A stretch of DNA of 5,777 bases from JBHEKP01 sp041859375 (GTDB taxonomy: Bacteria; Hydrogenedentota; Hydrogenedentia; Hydrogenedentales; CAITNO01). Each line of letters starts with the position of its first letter. Positions within the stretch are counted from its first letter, which is position 1. Under the pieces are notes generated by a model, which did not search any database, was not told where the DNA came from, and saw nothing but the letters and a program-made list of their open reading frames with translations. The position numbers and the translations under genes were made by a program. Shown piece after piece: positions 1 through 5,703 of this stretch. Location: assembly GCA_041859375.1 (NCBI GenBank), contig JBHEKP010000294.1, positions 1 through 5,777 of the forward strand, given 5' to 3'.

Positions 1-48
1 CGCCGCCAGCACGGCCAAAAAAATCCGGAATCCGGGGTGTCTCGCCAT
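1..48 (-). CDS. 5' end of a truncated gene, possible exported protein
   Basis: An ATG on the minus strand at 48-46 opens 16 uninterrupted codons that run off the left edge, reading MARHPGFRIFLAVLAA. This is a short basic start followed by a hydrophobic run, as at the beginning of a signal peptide or membrane anchor. A GGAG ribosome-binding-like sequence lies nine bases upstream of the ATG. The codons are GC-rich, like the host genes to the right and unlike the AT-richer cassette beside it, so the gene probably belongs to the resident chromosome. It lies 89 bases downstream of the stop of the DUF5131 gene. Too little is present to name a family, and the reading frame itself is not secure from 16 codons. 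Confidence 0.4.
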   Translation of the reverse strand, partial: MARHPGFRIFLAVLAA

Positions 49-137
49 GGGTTTACGCTCCGCTTGGATTGAATAATCAACGTAAAAGGTCGGCAATCTT
101 TCTTGGGCAATCATTTTTTGCTTCATGACAACCATGA

Positions 138-854
138 CTACGCCGCGTCAAGCGGCATTTCATCATAGGTTTGTCCATCCAACAAGCGTCCAGCCGCTTT
201 TTTGTTGCGTCCACCCCATTGCTTGAAGAAAAAAGGGGTTTTGCTTTGCAGGCACTGGTCTCTGATATCCATCACCCATGCCGGTTCCATCGGTCTTGCG
301 TTTGGACCTGATTCACCCCCAACAATTACCCAGTCAATCCTTTCCAGATTTAATGCCGGCAGGGGCCCTAAAAGCGGTTCAAGACTCAAAAATTTTAACT
401 GCGCGCCAGTGGATCGGAGAAGATCAACGCGGTGCGCATATTCGTTGCTTTCAACACTCACACCCATCCAGATATTTGGACTCCAGAGCAGTTTTGGGGA
501 GATCTCCAAAAGACGCTCCGCGCGTTTTGTAAGCACCTGGAAACGATGCCAGCTTGCAGTGTTCATGGTCATAAAGACTTTCTGAATGAACTCAACCGGC
601 ACGTCTTTGTGGAATAAATCACTCATGGAATTCACAAAAATCGTCTGTGGTTTTTTCCATGTCAGAGGTAACTGGAGGGCGTGCTCATGCAGCGTGAGCC
701 TAAATCCATTAAGGTAGTTGGAAGAGCCCATTGCATGGAGCCGTTTTGCCATCCTTTCCGCGTAACAGTGCTTGCATCCAGGGCTAATCTTTGTGCAACC
801 CGTTAGGGGATTCCATGTTGACTCCGTCCATTCTATGGAAGATTGAATGGCCAT
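138..854 (-). CDS. DUF5131 / phage Gp37-Gp68 family three-Cys-motif protein
   Basis: A 238-residue protein whose N-terminus carries the family signature: IEWTESTWNP at 7-16, then GC-TKISPG-C-KH-CYAE with cysteines at 20, 27 and 30 (CX6CX2C). This three-cysteine cluster is regarded as a variant radical-SAM-like iron-sulfur site. Other family blocks are in order: FVNSMSDLFH (73-82), VLTKRAERL (107-115), GVSVES (131-136), LSLEPLLGP (156-164), WVIVGGESGP..ARPM (175-189) and PFFFKQWGG (207-215). Length and motifs are those of a complete family member, and no key cysteine is missing. The start follows the tcmP stop by two bases, with GGAAAG about 11 bases upstream, so the two genes are surely co-transcribed and probably translationally linked. 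Its reaction is unknown; the inference is S-adenosylmethionine-dependent chemistry on a nucleic-acid or small-molecule substrate. Composition is lower in GC than the flanking host genes. Confidence 0.9.
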   Translation of the reverse strand: MAIQSSIEWTESTWNPLTGCTKISPGCKHCYAERMAKRLHAMGSSNYLNGFRLTLHEHALQLPLTWKKPQTIFVNSMSDLFHKDVPVEFIQKVFMTMNTASWHRFQVLTKRAERLLEISPKLLWSPNIWMGVSVESNEYAHRVDLLRSTGAQLKFLSLEPLLGPLPALNLERIDWVIVGGESGPNARPMEPAWVMDIRDQCLQSKTPFFFKQWGGRNKKAAGRLLDGQTYDEMPLDAA

Positions 855-856
855 GC

Positions 857-1669
857 TTAACGGTACTTTCCGAATATGTCGCCGACAATTTTTCCACCCG
901 TGCTGTTTGGTGACGCGAAAAAGAGGTAATAGACGATGCCATTTTTTGAGTTTTTCATCGGCAGAGGCTCCGGCACGTATTTAAAGCCAGCGACATTACG
1001 TAAACGCTTTCTGAAAGCCTCAACGAAGACATCGGTTGTTTTGTGCGCATATCCAAACAGGTCGGAACTGCCATCGTCATAAGCCACAGATTTCCATGAC
1101 TCATCCCCCCAGAATCTGGTCAATCTTTCCCCTTGTTTTGGGTCAACTTTTGTTTGATCGTTTTTCAAAACATTCATGTTCATGTCCATTAAGGGAAAGT
1201 TAAGAAAGATTTCAACCGCTCCGCTCTTTCCGGCCATGTCCAGAACAGACCAATCCAGATGCAGACCATAAGGATCAATTAGACATAACGCACGCTTCCG
1301 GTCCGCGAAGGTGATTTTTGGCAAAATTTCCTTAACAAGTACTTTATTGCAATCACCTTCGTAAAGCACCACATCAGAACGATTTGCGGCCAAGTTTTGG
1401 AGGTAAGATATTTTTGTGCCATCTATGTCGATAAAATAATAGCGAGAAAACGCGGGGGCGACTTCCAGAGCCGCTTTAGGGGATCCCTTTACGATCTGGC
1501 CGGATGTTCGGGATTTGTGTTCCCCAGCACCGGAAAAAGCGTCTATGTAGTAGTGTTCCAAATAATTTTGTTTGCTCAGGATCAGGGAATATGCTGCGGC
1601 ATACTTCTGAATTATCTCGATTTTTATCTCTGACCATGGGCCGATATCGGTGATTGGCGACTCATTCAT
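857..1669 (-). CDS. tcmP: TcmP, three-Cys-motif partner protein (methyltransferase-like)
   Basis: A 270-residue protein that fits the three-Cys-motif partner family, named for its regular occurrence next to the Gp37/Gp68-like protein, exactly as here. It opens with PWSEIKIEIIQKY (11-23), the family's usual N-terminal helix. The sequence then reads like a Rossmann-fold methyltransferase: YIDAFSGAG (41-49) as motif I, FIDIDG (79-84) as the acidic motif II, EGDCN (104-108) as motif III and LIDPYG (130-135) resembling the DPP(Y/F) motif IV. NFPLMD follows at 157-162. The C-terminal part contains the typical KNGIVYYLFFAS strand (242-253). Cofactor binding and methyl transfer are inferred from these motifs; the true substrate is unknown. 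AAGGA lies nine bases upstream of the ATG, and a sigma70-type promoter sits just ahead, so this is the first gene of the cassette. Composition is AT-richer than the neighbours to the right. Confidence 0.88.
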   Translation of the reverse strand: MNESPITDIGPWSEIKIEIIQKYAAAYSLILSKQNYLEHYYIDAFSGAGEHKSRTSGQIVKGSPKAALEVAPAFSRYYFIDIDGTKISYLQNLAANRSDVVLYEGDCNKVLVKEILPKITFADRKRALCLIDPYGLHLDWSVLDMAGKSGAVEIFLNFPLMDMNMNVLKNDQTKVDPKQGERLTRFWGDESWKSVAYDDGSSDLFGYAHKTTDVFVEAFRKRLRNVAGFKYVPEPLPMKNSKNGIVYYLFFASPNSTGGKIVGDIFGKYR

Positions 1670-1690
1670 GGTGCTGAATTCCTTTTCAGT

Positions 1691-1719
1691 ATATTACCAT
1701 CTACAGGTCCATGTGGCAA
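1691..1719 (-). promoter_or_regulatory. Sigma70-type promoter of the tcmP-DUF5131 cassette
   Basis: On the minus strand TTGCCA (1719-1714) and TAATAT (1696-1691) are separated by exactly 17 bases. This is close to consensus at both boxes and leaves a leader of only about 15-20 bases before the tcmP ATG at 1669, including its AAGGA ribosome-binding site. It shows that the cassette carries its own promoter rather than depending on the gene upstream, which is closed off by a strong terminator at 1862-1904. Transcription from it has not been shown. Confidence 0.65.
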
Positions 1720-1861
1720 GTACCAGATAGCCGTATAACCCTAAAAAATCACCTGTTCAAAAAGGCGCTACCCAGCGAGCAGGGATTGATTTGGACAACG
1801 AATTCAACCGGATGATTGTAGACGCCGCGGGGGCGGCGGCACAAACAGCCGCGCGCGCGGG

Positions 1862-1904
1862 AAAACAAAACGGGCCCCGGCGGGGCGGGTGCCCCGGGGG
1901 CCCG
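1862..1904 (-). terminator. Strong intrinsic terminator of the exported-protein gene
   Basis: Just after the TAA at 1925-1923 the minus strand forms a GC-only hairpin. Outer arms CGGGCCCC and GGGGCCCG (8 bp) enclose inner arms CGGGGC and GCCCCG (6 bp) around an ACCC loop, with a two-base CC bulge on the 3' side. The hairpin spans 1904-1871 and is followed at once by TTTTGTTTT (1870-1862). This is a textbook Rho-independent terminator. It insulates the tcmP cassette downstream from readthrough. A second, weaker 5-bp GC hairpin (GCGGC / GCCGC) lies a little further on at 1852-1836. Confidence 0.9.
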
Positions 1905-1922
1905 TGGGGGTGCGGGGGGGGA

Positions 1923-2561
1923 TTAGCGCCCGGCGCGGGACAGGGCGGCGAGGGCCACGAGGGAGAGCATGCCGGTGAATATTTCGGCCCAGGGCACGCC
2001 GAGTTTTTCGGCCTGTTCGCGGGCGCAGCCCCGGCATCCGGCGCAGCCGTCATCCTGGGCGGTTTCGCCCTCACCCTCGCCCTCGCCCTCCACCTCGTCG
2101 GCGGACTGGAGGACGGTGGCGGCGGCGGCGGCGTCAAGCTGGTTGCCGCTGCCAAAGCGGTAGAGCACGGTGCCGGTGATGCCCTGGGGGCCGGTGTCGC
2201 CGTCGCCCGCCCTGAGGGTGTAGGAGAACTGGACGGGGAATGCGGGGACGGTGATGTAGGCGAATTCAACGGTGCCGTTTTTCTGCGAGACGATGGGCGG
2301 ATCTGCGTCCTCGGAGACGCCCTCGTGGCGCACAAGCGTCCAGGTGTCGGGGATGTCCTCGATGACGCCGAGGGCGGTGACGCCGCGCGGGTCGTTTTTG
2401 GTGAGGGTGAGGGTGACCACGATTTCGCCGCCGGGGGTGTAGACGACCGGGGTGACGGAGCGGGAAAGCTCCATGGGCTCCGTCTGGGCGAACGCGGCGG
2501 GCGCCCCCGCCAGAAGGGCGGCGGCCAGCAACAAGGGGAGAACCACACGATATGACGCCAT
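1923..2561 (-). CDS. Exported protein with beta-rich domain, Glu-Gly linker and Cys-rich C-terminal membrane tail
   Basis: I read this as 212 residues from the ATG at 2561, because GGAGG stands nine bases upstream and the first 25 residues form a clean signal peptide: basic N-terminus, Leu/Ala core, cleavage likely after AFA (23-25). A longer frame exists upstream, but its added residues are not conserved-looking and would bury the signal peptide. Residues 27-155 look like one extracellular beta-sandwich repeat: SVTPVVYTPGGEIVVTLTLT, then VIEDIPDTW (66-74), FAYITVPAFP (100-109) and TGTVLYRFGS (129-138). The pattern resembles DUF11-like conserved-repeat domains. An acidic EGEGEGEGE linker (158-166) leads to CAGCRGC, with cysteines at 173, 176 and 179, then a short amphipathic stretch, a hydrophobic segment (about 194-207) and a basic end, SRAGR. 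That architecture suggests a C-terminal sorting or anchoring signal. Function is unknown; a surface-displayed structural or adhesion role is a guess. Confidence 0.75.
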   Translation of the reverse strand: MASYRVVLPLLLAAALLAGAPAAFAQTEPMELSRSVTPVVYTPGGEIVVTLTLTKNDPRGVTALGVIEDIPDTWTLVRHEGVSEDADPPIVSQKNGTVEFAYITVPAFPVQFSYTLRAGDGDTGPQGITGTVLYRFGSGNQLDAAAAATVLQSADEVEGEGEGEGETAQDDGCAGCRGCAREQAEKLGVPWAEIFTGMLSLVALAALSRAGR

Positions 2562-2575
2562 ACAACCCTGCCTCC

Positions 2576-2593
2576 GCGGAACACGGGTTCCGC
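2576..2593 (-). promoter_or_regulatory. Hairpin abutting the ribosome-binding site of the exported-protein gene
   Basis: On the minus strand GCGGAAC (2593-2587) and GTTCCGC (2582-2576) form a 7-bp stem around a four-base loop, and the GGAGG ribosome-binding site (2575-2571) follows directly. A second GC-rich inverted repeat (GCGCCGC / GCGGCGC) lies a little further upstream in the same leader. There is no T-tract, so this is not an intrinsic terminator. It could keep the start region open or affect mRNA stability; in such GC-rich DNA it could also be chance. Confidence 0.4.
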
Positions 2594-2652
2594 CATTGCG
2601 CGCCGCGCGGGGGCGGCGCAAACCATCTTCCGCCGACTCCGCGCCCGCGCCT

Positions 2653-2681
2653 ATTATACCCGCAATATGGAGAATGGTTAC
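2653..2681 (-). promoter_or_regulatory. Probable promoter of the exported-protein gene
   Basis: In the 136 bases between the cimA stop and the exported-protein start, the minus strand contains a perfect TATAAT (2658-2653) within an otherwise very GC-rich stretch. The box 17 bases upstream (GTAACC, 2681-2676) matches the -35 consensus poorly. The predicted leader is about 85 bases and contains the two GC hairpins. The -10 box is convincing; the -35 element is weak, so an activator or a different sigma factor may be involved. Confidence 0.5.
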
Positions 2682-2697
2682 CACTTTTGGGGAATGG

Positions 2698-4287
2698 CTA
2701 TTTTCCGGCGGCGAGCCGTCCGCGCATGAGCTTGTATTCCACGCTGTCCACGAGCGCCAGATAGGAGGCGGTGATGATGTTTTCGGAGACGCCGACGGTG
2801 CTCCAGGACTCCTCGGCGTCGCTGGACTCGATCAGAACGCGCGTCTTGGCGCTGGTGGCCAGCTTCCCGTCGAGGATGCGCACCTTGAAGTCCTCGAGGT
2901 GCATGTCGTTGATCTCCGGGTACTTGGCCTCAAGGGCCTTGCGGAGGGCGTGGTTCAGGGCGTCCACGGGGCCGTGGCCCTCGGCGACGGTGTGCACCGT
3001 TTTTCCGCAGGGCAGCTCCAGTTTCACCGTGGCCTGGGAGACGGGCGCGGCGTCGGGGGCGTGCTGGTCCACGTGGGCGTTGTAGGCGAGGGTCTTGAAG
3101 AGCGGCTCGAAGCGCCCCACGGCCCTGTGCATGAGGAGCACCAGGGACGCGTCCGCGCCCTCGAACTCGTAGCCCTCGTTTTCCAGCTCCTTCACCCGCG
3201 CCAAAATGGATTTGGTCGCGGGATCGTCGCGGTCGAGGGGAACGCCCAGTTCCGCCGCCTTCTGGATGAGGCTGGACCGGCCCGAAACCTCGCTCACGGC
3301 GACGCGGGTGAAGTTGCCCACCAGCGCCGGGTCCAGGTGCTCGTAGCTGGCCTTGCGCTTGCGCACCGCGTCGGCGTGCATGCCGCCCTTGTGGGTGAAG
3401 GCGTCGCGGCCCACGTAGGGGGCGTGGTCGCGGGGGGTCATGTTGGCCAGCTCGGCGACAAGGTGCGACTTGCGGGTGAGTCTGGCGAGCCGCTCCGGAC
3501 CCAGCACCTCGAAGCCCATCTTCAGCTCCAGGTTCGGGATGATGGTGCAGAGGTCGGCGTTGCCCGTGCGCTCGCCGTAGCCGTTGATCGTGCCCTGCAC
3601 CTGCGTCGCCCCGGCGCGCACGGCGGCCAGGGTGTTGGCCACGGCGCAGCCGCTGTCGTTGTGTGTGTGGATGCCGAGCACCGCCTCCGGCAGGTGCCCC
3701 CGCGCCGCCGCCGTGGCGGCCTCCACCTCGAAGGGCAGCCGCCCGCCGTTGGTCTCGCAGAGCACCAGCACCGCCGCGCCCGCGCGGAGCCCCGTCTCCA
3801 GCACGGACAGGGCGTAGCCCCGGTCCTCGAAGAAGCCGTCGAAATAATGCTCCGCGTCGAGGAACACGGTGCGCCCCTGCGAAACCAGGTAGGCCACCGA
3901 CTCCTCGATGATGCGCAGGTTCTCGTCCAGGGACACGCCCAGGATCTCGCGGGCGTGGAGGGCCGAGGTTTTGGCGAATATGGTGACCACGCGCGTTTCG
4001 GCGGCGAGCAGCGCCTTGATGTTCCCGTCGTCCTCCACGGCCGATTTGGCGTGGCGGGTGCTGCCGAAGGCGGTCATCTCCGCGTTCTTCAGGTCGAGGT
4101 CGCGGGCGCGCTTGAACAGCTCCACCGCCTTGGGGTTGGCCCCCGGCTGGCCGCCCTCGATGTAGCGGATGCCCAGCGTGTCCAGGGCGCGCACAACGCG
4201 GAGCTGGTCGTCGGAGGAGAACTTGACGCCGGGGCCCTGCGCGCCGTCGCGGAGCGTCGTGTCGTATATTTCGATCCTGGTGGTCAT
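2698..4287 (-). CDS. cimA: (R)-citramalate synthase
   Basis: A 529-residue protein, the usual length for the long CimA family. It condenses acetyl-CoA with pyruvate to (R)-citramalate, the first step of the threonine-independent route to 2-oxobutyrate and isoleucine. The N-terminal TIM-barrel shows YDTTLRDG (8-15; R13 and metal ligand D14), YIEGGQPGANP (42-52), FGSTRHA (74-80), DAEHYFDG (144-151; E146 catalytic-type), CETNGG (177-182), the metal-binding HTHND (207-211) and GTINGYGERTGNADL (232-246). A THKGGMHADAV block and YEHLDPALVGN follow, and the last ~140 residues match the C-terminal LeuA-type regulatory dimer domain, usually the site of feedback inhibition. The ATG at 4287 is preferred over a TTG at 4302, because GGGAG eight bases before the ATG is a good ribosome-binding site and the TTG overlaps it. 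It follows the phosphoglycerate-mutase-like gene by 115 bases, probably in one transcript. I saw no terminator between its stop and the next gene. Confidence 0.93.
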   Translation of the reverse strand: MTTRIEIYDTTLRDGAQGPGVKFSSDDQLRVVRALDTLGIRYIEGGQPGANPKAVELFKRARDLDLKNAEMTAFGSTRHAKSAVEDDGNIKALLAAETRVVTIFAKTSALHAREILGVSLDENLRIIEESVAYLVSQGRTVFLDAEHYFDGFFEDRGYALSVLETGLRAGAAVLVLCETNGGRLPFEVEAATAAARGHLPEAVLGIHTHNDSGCAVANTLAAVRAGATQVQGTINGYGERTGNADLCTIIPNLELKMGFEVLGPERLARLTRKSHLVAELANMTPRDHAPYVGRDAFTHKGGMHADAVRKRKASYEHLDPALVGNFTRVAVSEVSGRSSLIQKAAELGVPLDRDDPATKSILARVKELENEGYEFEGADASLVLLMHRAVGRFEPLFKTLAYNAHVDQHAPDAAPVSQATVKLELPCGKTVHTVAEGHGPVDALNHALRKALEAKYPEINDMHLEDFKVRILDGKLATSAKTRVLIESSDAEESWSTVGVSENIITASYLALVDSVEYKLMRGRLAAGK

Positions 4288-4302
4288 GGTGCGTACTCCC
4301 AA

Positions 4303-4320
4303 ACCGTCCCTTTGGACGGT
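4303..4320 (-). promoter_or_regulatory. Hairpin just upstream of the cimA ribosome-binding site
   Basis: A perfect 7-bp inverted repeat, ACCGTCC and GGACGGT with a four-base loop, lies in the gap between the mutase-like gene and cimA. It ends only two bases before the GGGAG ribosome-binding site of cimA. Neither strand has a T-run after it, so it is not an intrinsic terminator. On the minus strand a run of six Ts lies upstream of it instead. It may be an mRNA-processing or stabilising element or a translational control site. The structure is seen directly; the function is inference. Confidence 0.45.
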
Positions 4321-4402
4321 GAAAAAACAACGGTTTCAAGGGGTGCGGTCCTTCCGCTGGGGGAATGGTCCCTGCGGGGAAGGCCGCGGTCCGGGTGGGA
4401 TG

Positions 4403-5629
4403 CTACAGGGTCACCGCCCCGTCCCGGAGGAACGACTGCACAAGGCGGTGACCTTCCCGAATACCCACGCCGCTTGCGGCGGCGGTGTCCTCCGAATAGG
4501 CCGTGTTTGAATCCGCCGGCACGCCGGGCCCGCACAGGGCAAAGGGCACCGGCCCGCCCTCGTGGGTCTTCGTGGAGATGAGCGTGAGGTGGTCGGGCGC
4601 GCAGAGGACGCGGACGTCGCCGCGCCCTTCGGCCCATGCCAGGCACGGGGCCACCACGCGGGCGTCGTAGTCCTCTATGGCCTGTATTTTCAGGTCGGTC
4701 CTGCCCTGGTGCGCCGTTTCGTCCGGCGCCTCCAGGTGGACAAACACCGCGTCGTGGCGCGAGAGCGCGTCCAGCGCGGCGGCAACCTTGCCCTCGTAGT
4801 TCGTGTCGATCCAGCCCGTAGCGCCGGGCACGTTGATGACCTCCATCCCGGCGCACACGCCGATGCCCTTCACCAGGTCCACCGCCGAGATCACCGCGCC
4901 CGTCTTGCCGTTGTAGCGCTCGGCGAAGGACTGCATCTTCGGCGCGCGGCCCTGGCCCCAAAGCCAGATGGACACGGCCGGGCTGAGCCCCTTTTCAACG
5001 CGGGCCCTGTTGACCGGGTGGTCCCGGAGCATCTCCTGCGACCGCGCCATCATGGCGCGCAGCAGCCCGTTGCCCGGACCCTGGGGCAGGTACGGCCCAA
5101 ACTCCCGGCCCGTGATGTTGTGCGGGGGGGTGCAGTCCGCCGCCACCAAGTCGTCCCCGGACGCGGCTTCGGAGGGGCGCAGCACCGCCAGGTGGCGGTA
5201 GCTCACGCCGGTGTTGAAAAAGGCCGGAAATTCCTTCGCCAGCGTGTCGTTCAGCGAGGCCACGATTTCCCGGGCCTCGTCCGTGGTGATGTGGCCCGAG
5301 GTGAAGTCCTTCATCAGCCCGTCTTCGAGGGTGACCAGGTTGCACCGGAAGGCCACCTCGTCCGGGCCCAGCTTGATGCCCTGGTTCGCCGCCTCGATGG
5401 GCGCGCGGCCGCTGAAGGTGGCGCGGGGGTCATAGCCAAAGAGGGAAAGGTTCCCAATATCACTGCCGGGGGGCATGCCGTCGGGGATCGGCCAGTACTG
5501 GCCGGTCATGCCGAGCGACACCACGCGGTCGAGGGCGGGCGTGGCCGCCGCCTGGAGGGGCGTGCGCCCGTCCAGTTCCTCCAGCGGATAGTCCGCCATG
5601 CCGTCGCCGATAAGCACAATGTGTTTCAT
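4403..5629 (-). CDS. apgM: Archaeal-type cofactor-independent phosphoglycerate mutase / proposed homoserine kinase
   Basis: A 408-residue alkaline-phosphatase-superfamily metalloenzyme. It opens with VLIGDGMADYPLEEL (5-19), where D9 is the first metal ligand. It has PPGSDIGNLSLFGYDP (53-68) with S56 as the presumed phospho-acceptor and FSGRAPIEAANQGI shortly after. The C-terminal metal-binding signatures are complete: HLEAPDETAHQG (298-309; D303 and H307), APDH (D346, H347) and KTHEGGPVPF (H356). Length and motifs fit the bacterial branch of the archaeal-type mutase family. Part of that branch has been proposed to act as homoserine kinase where ThrB is lacking, because of its neighbourhood with threonine-pathway genes. 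The placement directly ahead of cimA favours an amino-acid role over glycolysis here, but the sequence alone does not decide between them. The ATG at 5629 is certain from the conserved MKHIVLIGDG start, although the spacer before it is a run of eight Ts with only a GGGG-like ribosome-binding site. Confidence 0.85.
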   Translation of the reverse strand: MKHIVLIGDGMADYPLEELDGRTPLQAAATPALDRVVSLGMTGQYWPIPDGMPPGSDIGNLSLFGYDPRATFSGRAPIEAANQGIKLGPDEVAFRCNLVTLEDGLMKDFTSGHITTDEAREIVASLNDTLAKEFPAFFNTGVSYRHLAVLRPSEAASGDDLVAADCTPPHNITGREFGPYLPQGPGNGLLRAMMARSQEMLRDHPVNRARVEKGLSPAVSIWLWGQGRAPKMQSFAERYNGKTGAVISAVDLVKGIGVCAGMEVINVPGATGWIDTNYEGKVAAALDALSRHDAVFVHLEAPDETAHQGRTDLKIQAIEDYDARVVAPCLAWAEGRGDVRVLCAPDHLTLISTKTHEGGPVPFALCGPGVPADSNTAYSEDTAAASGVGIREGHRLVQSFLRDGAVTL

Positions 5630-5657
5630 AAAAAAAATTCCCCATCCCGGGGGATGG
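5630..5657 (-). terminator. Terminator-like hairpin and T8 tract directly before the apgM start codon
   Basis: On the minus strand CCATCC (5657-5652) and GGATGG (5647-5642) form a 6-bp stem with a four-base loop. GGAA and then eight consecutive Ts (5637-5630) follow, and the very next base is the A of the apgM ATG. This is the form of an intrinsic terminator, but it sits inside the ribosome-binding region of a conserved gene and downstream of a candidate promoter. It could therefore be an attenuator, or the terminator of an upstream gene outside the window. Part of the stem (GATGGGG) also supplies the only ribosome-binding-like sequence. Confidence 0.55.
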
Positions 5658-5674
5658 TTGTTTTAAGGTGCTGA

Positions 5675-5703
5675 AAAATAACACATTACAGACTGAAATT
5701 CAA
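5675..5703 (-). promoter_or_regulatory. Candidate sigma70 promoter of the apgM-cimA unit
   Basis: On the minus strand TTGAAT (5703-5698) and TATTTT (5680-5675) are spaced by 17 bases. Each matches four of six consensus positions. The region is AT-rich within an otherwise GC-rich sequence, as expected of a promoter. A transcript from here would start about 40 bases before the apgM ATG and would include the terminator-like hairpin at 5657-5630. No other promoter-like pair was found between here and the right edge. Confidence 0.45.

Noticed and set aside
123..137. Inverted repeat TCATG / CATGA just after the DUF5131 stop as a terminator
   Set aside because: The stem is only 5 bp and AT-containing, and no T-run follows on the minus strand. 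It is too weak to call a terminator.
1670..1922. tRNA, attachment core or small gene in the gap between tcmP and the exported-protein gene
   Set aside because: I looked for a cloverleaf and short frames with ribosome-binding sites and found none. The gap is accounted for by the tcmP promoter, the strong terminator and GC-rich spacer.
2069..2095. Short CCCTCG-type tandem repeat
   Set aside because: It is explained by the Glu-Gly linker codons of the exported protein rather than by an independent repeat element or CRISPR.
1757..2626. 289-codon Pro/Ser/Arg-rich frame on the minus strand, and a 254-codon Gly-rich frame on the opposite strand
   Set aside because: Both overlap the exported-protein gene in other frames. 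They lack its signal peptide, ribosome-binding site and domain pattern, and they read through its terminator hairpin.
2562..2684. N-terminal extension of the exported protein by 41 codons
   Set aside because: The extension would begin upstream of the TATAAT promoter box and place residues ahead of a well-formed signal peptide. The ATG at 2561 has GGAGG at ideal spacing.
2452..4581. 709-codon open frame on the plus strand
   Set aside because: It lies antisense to cimA and the exported-protein gene. Its translation is low-complexity (Val, His, Arg, Gly) with no recognisable motif, as expected opposite high-GC genes with few stop codons.
4562..5674. 370-codon open frame on the plus strand
   Set aside because: It is antisense to the apgM gene, whose conserved motifs run the whole length on the minus strand. 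The plus-strand product has no domain signature.
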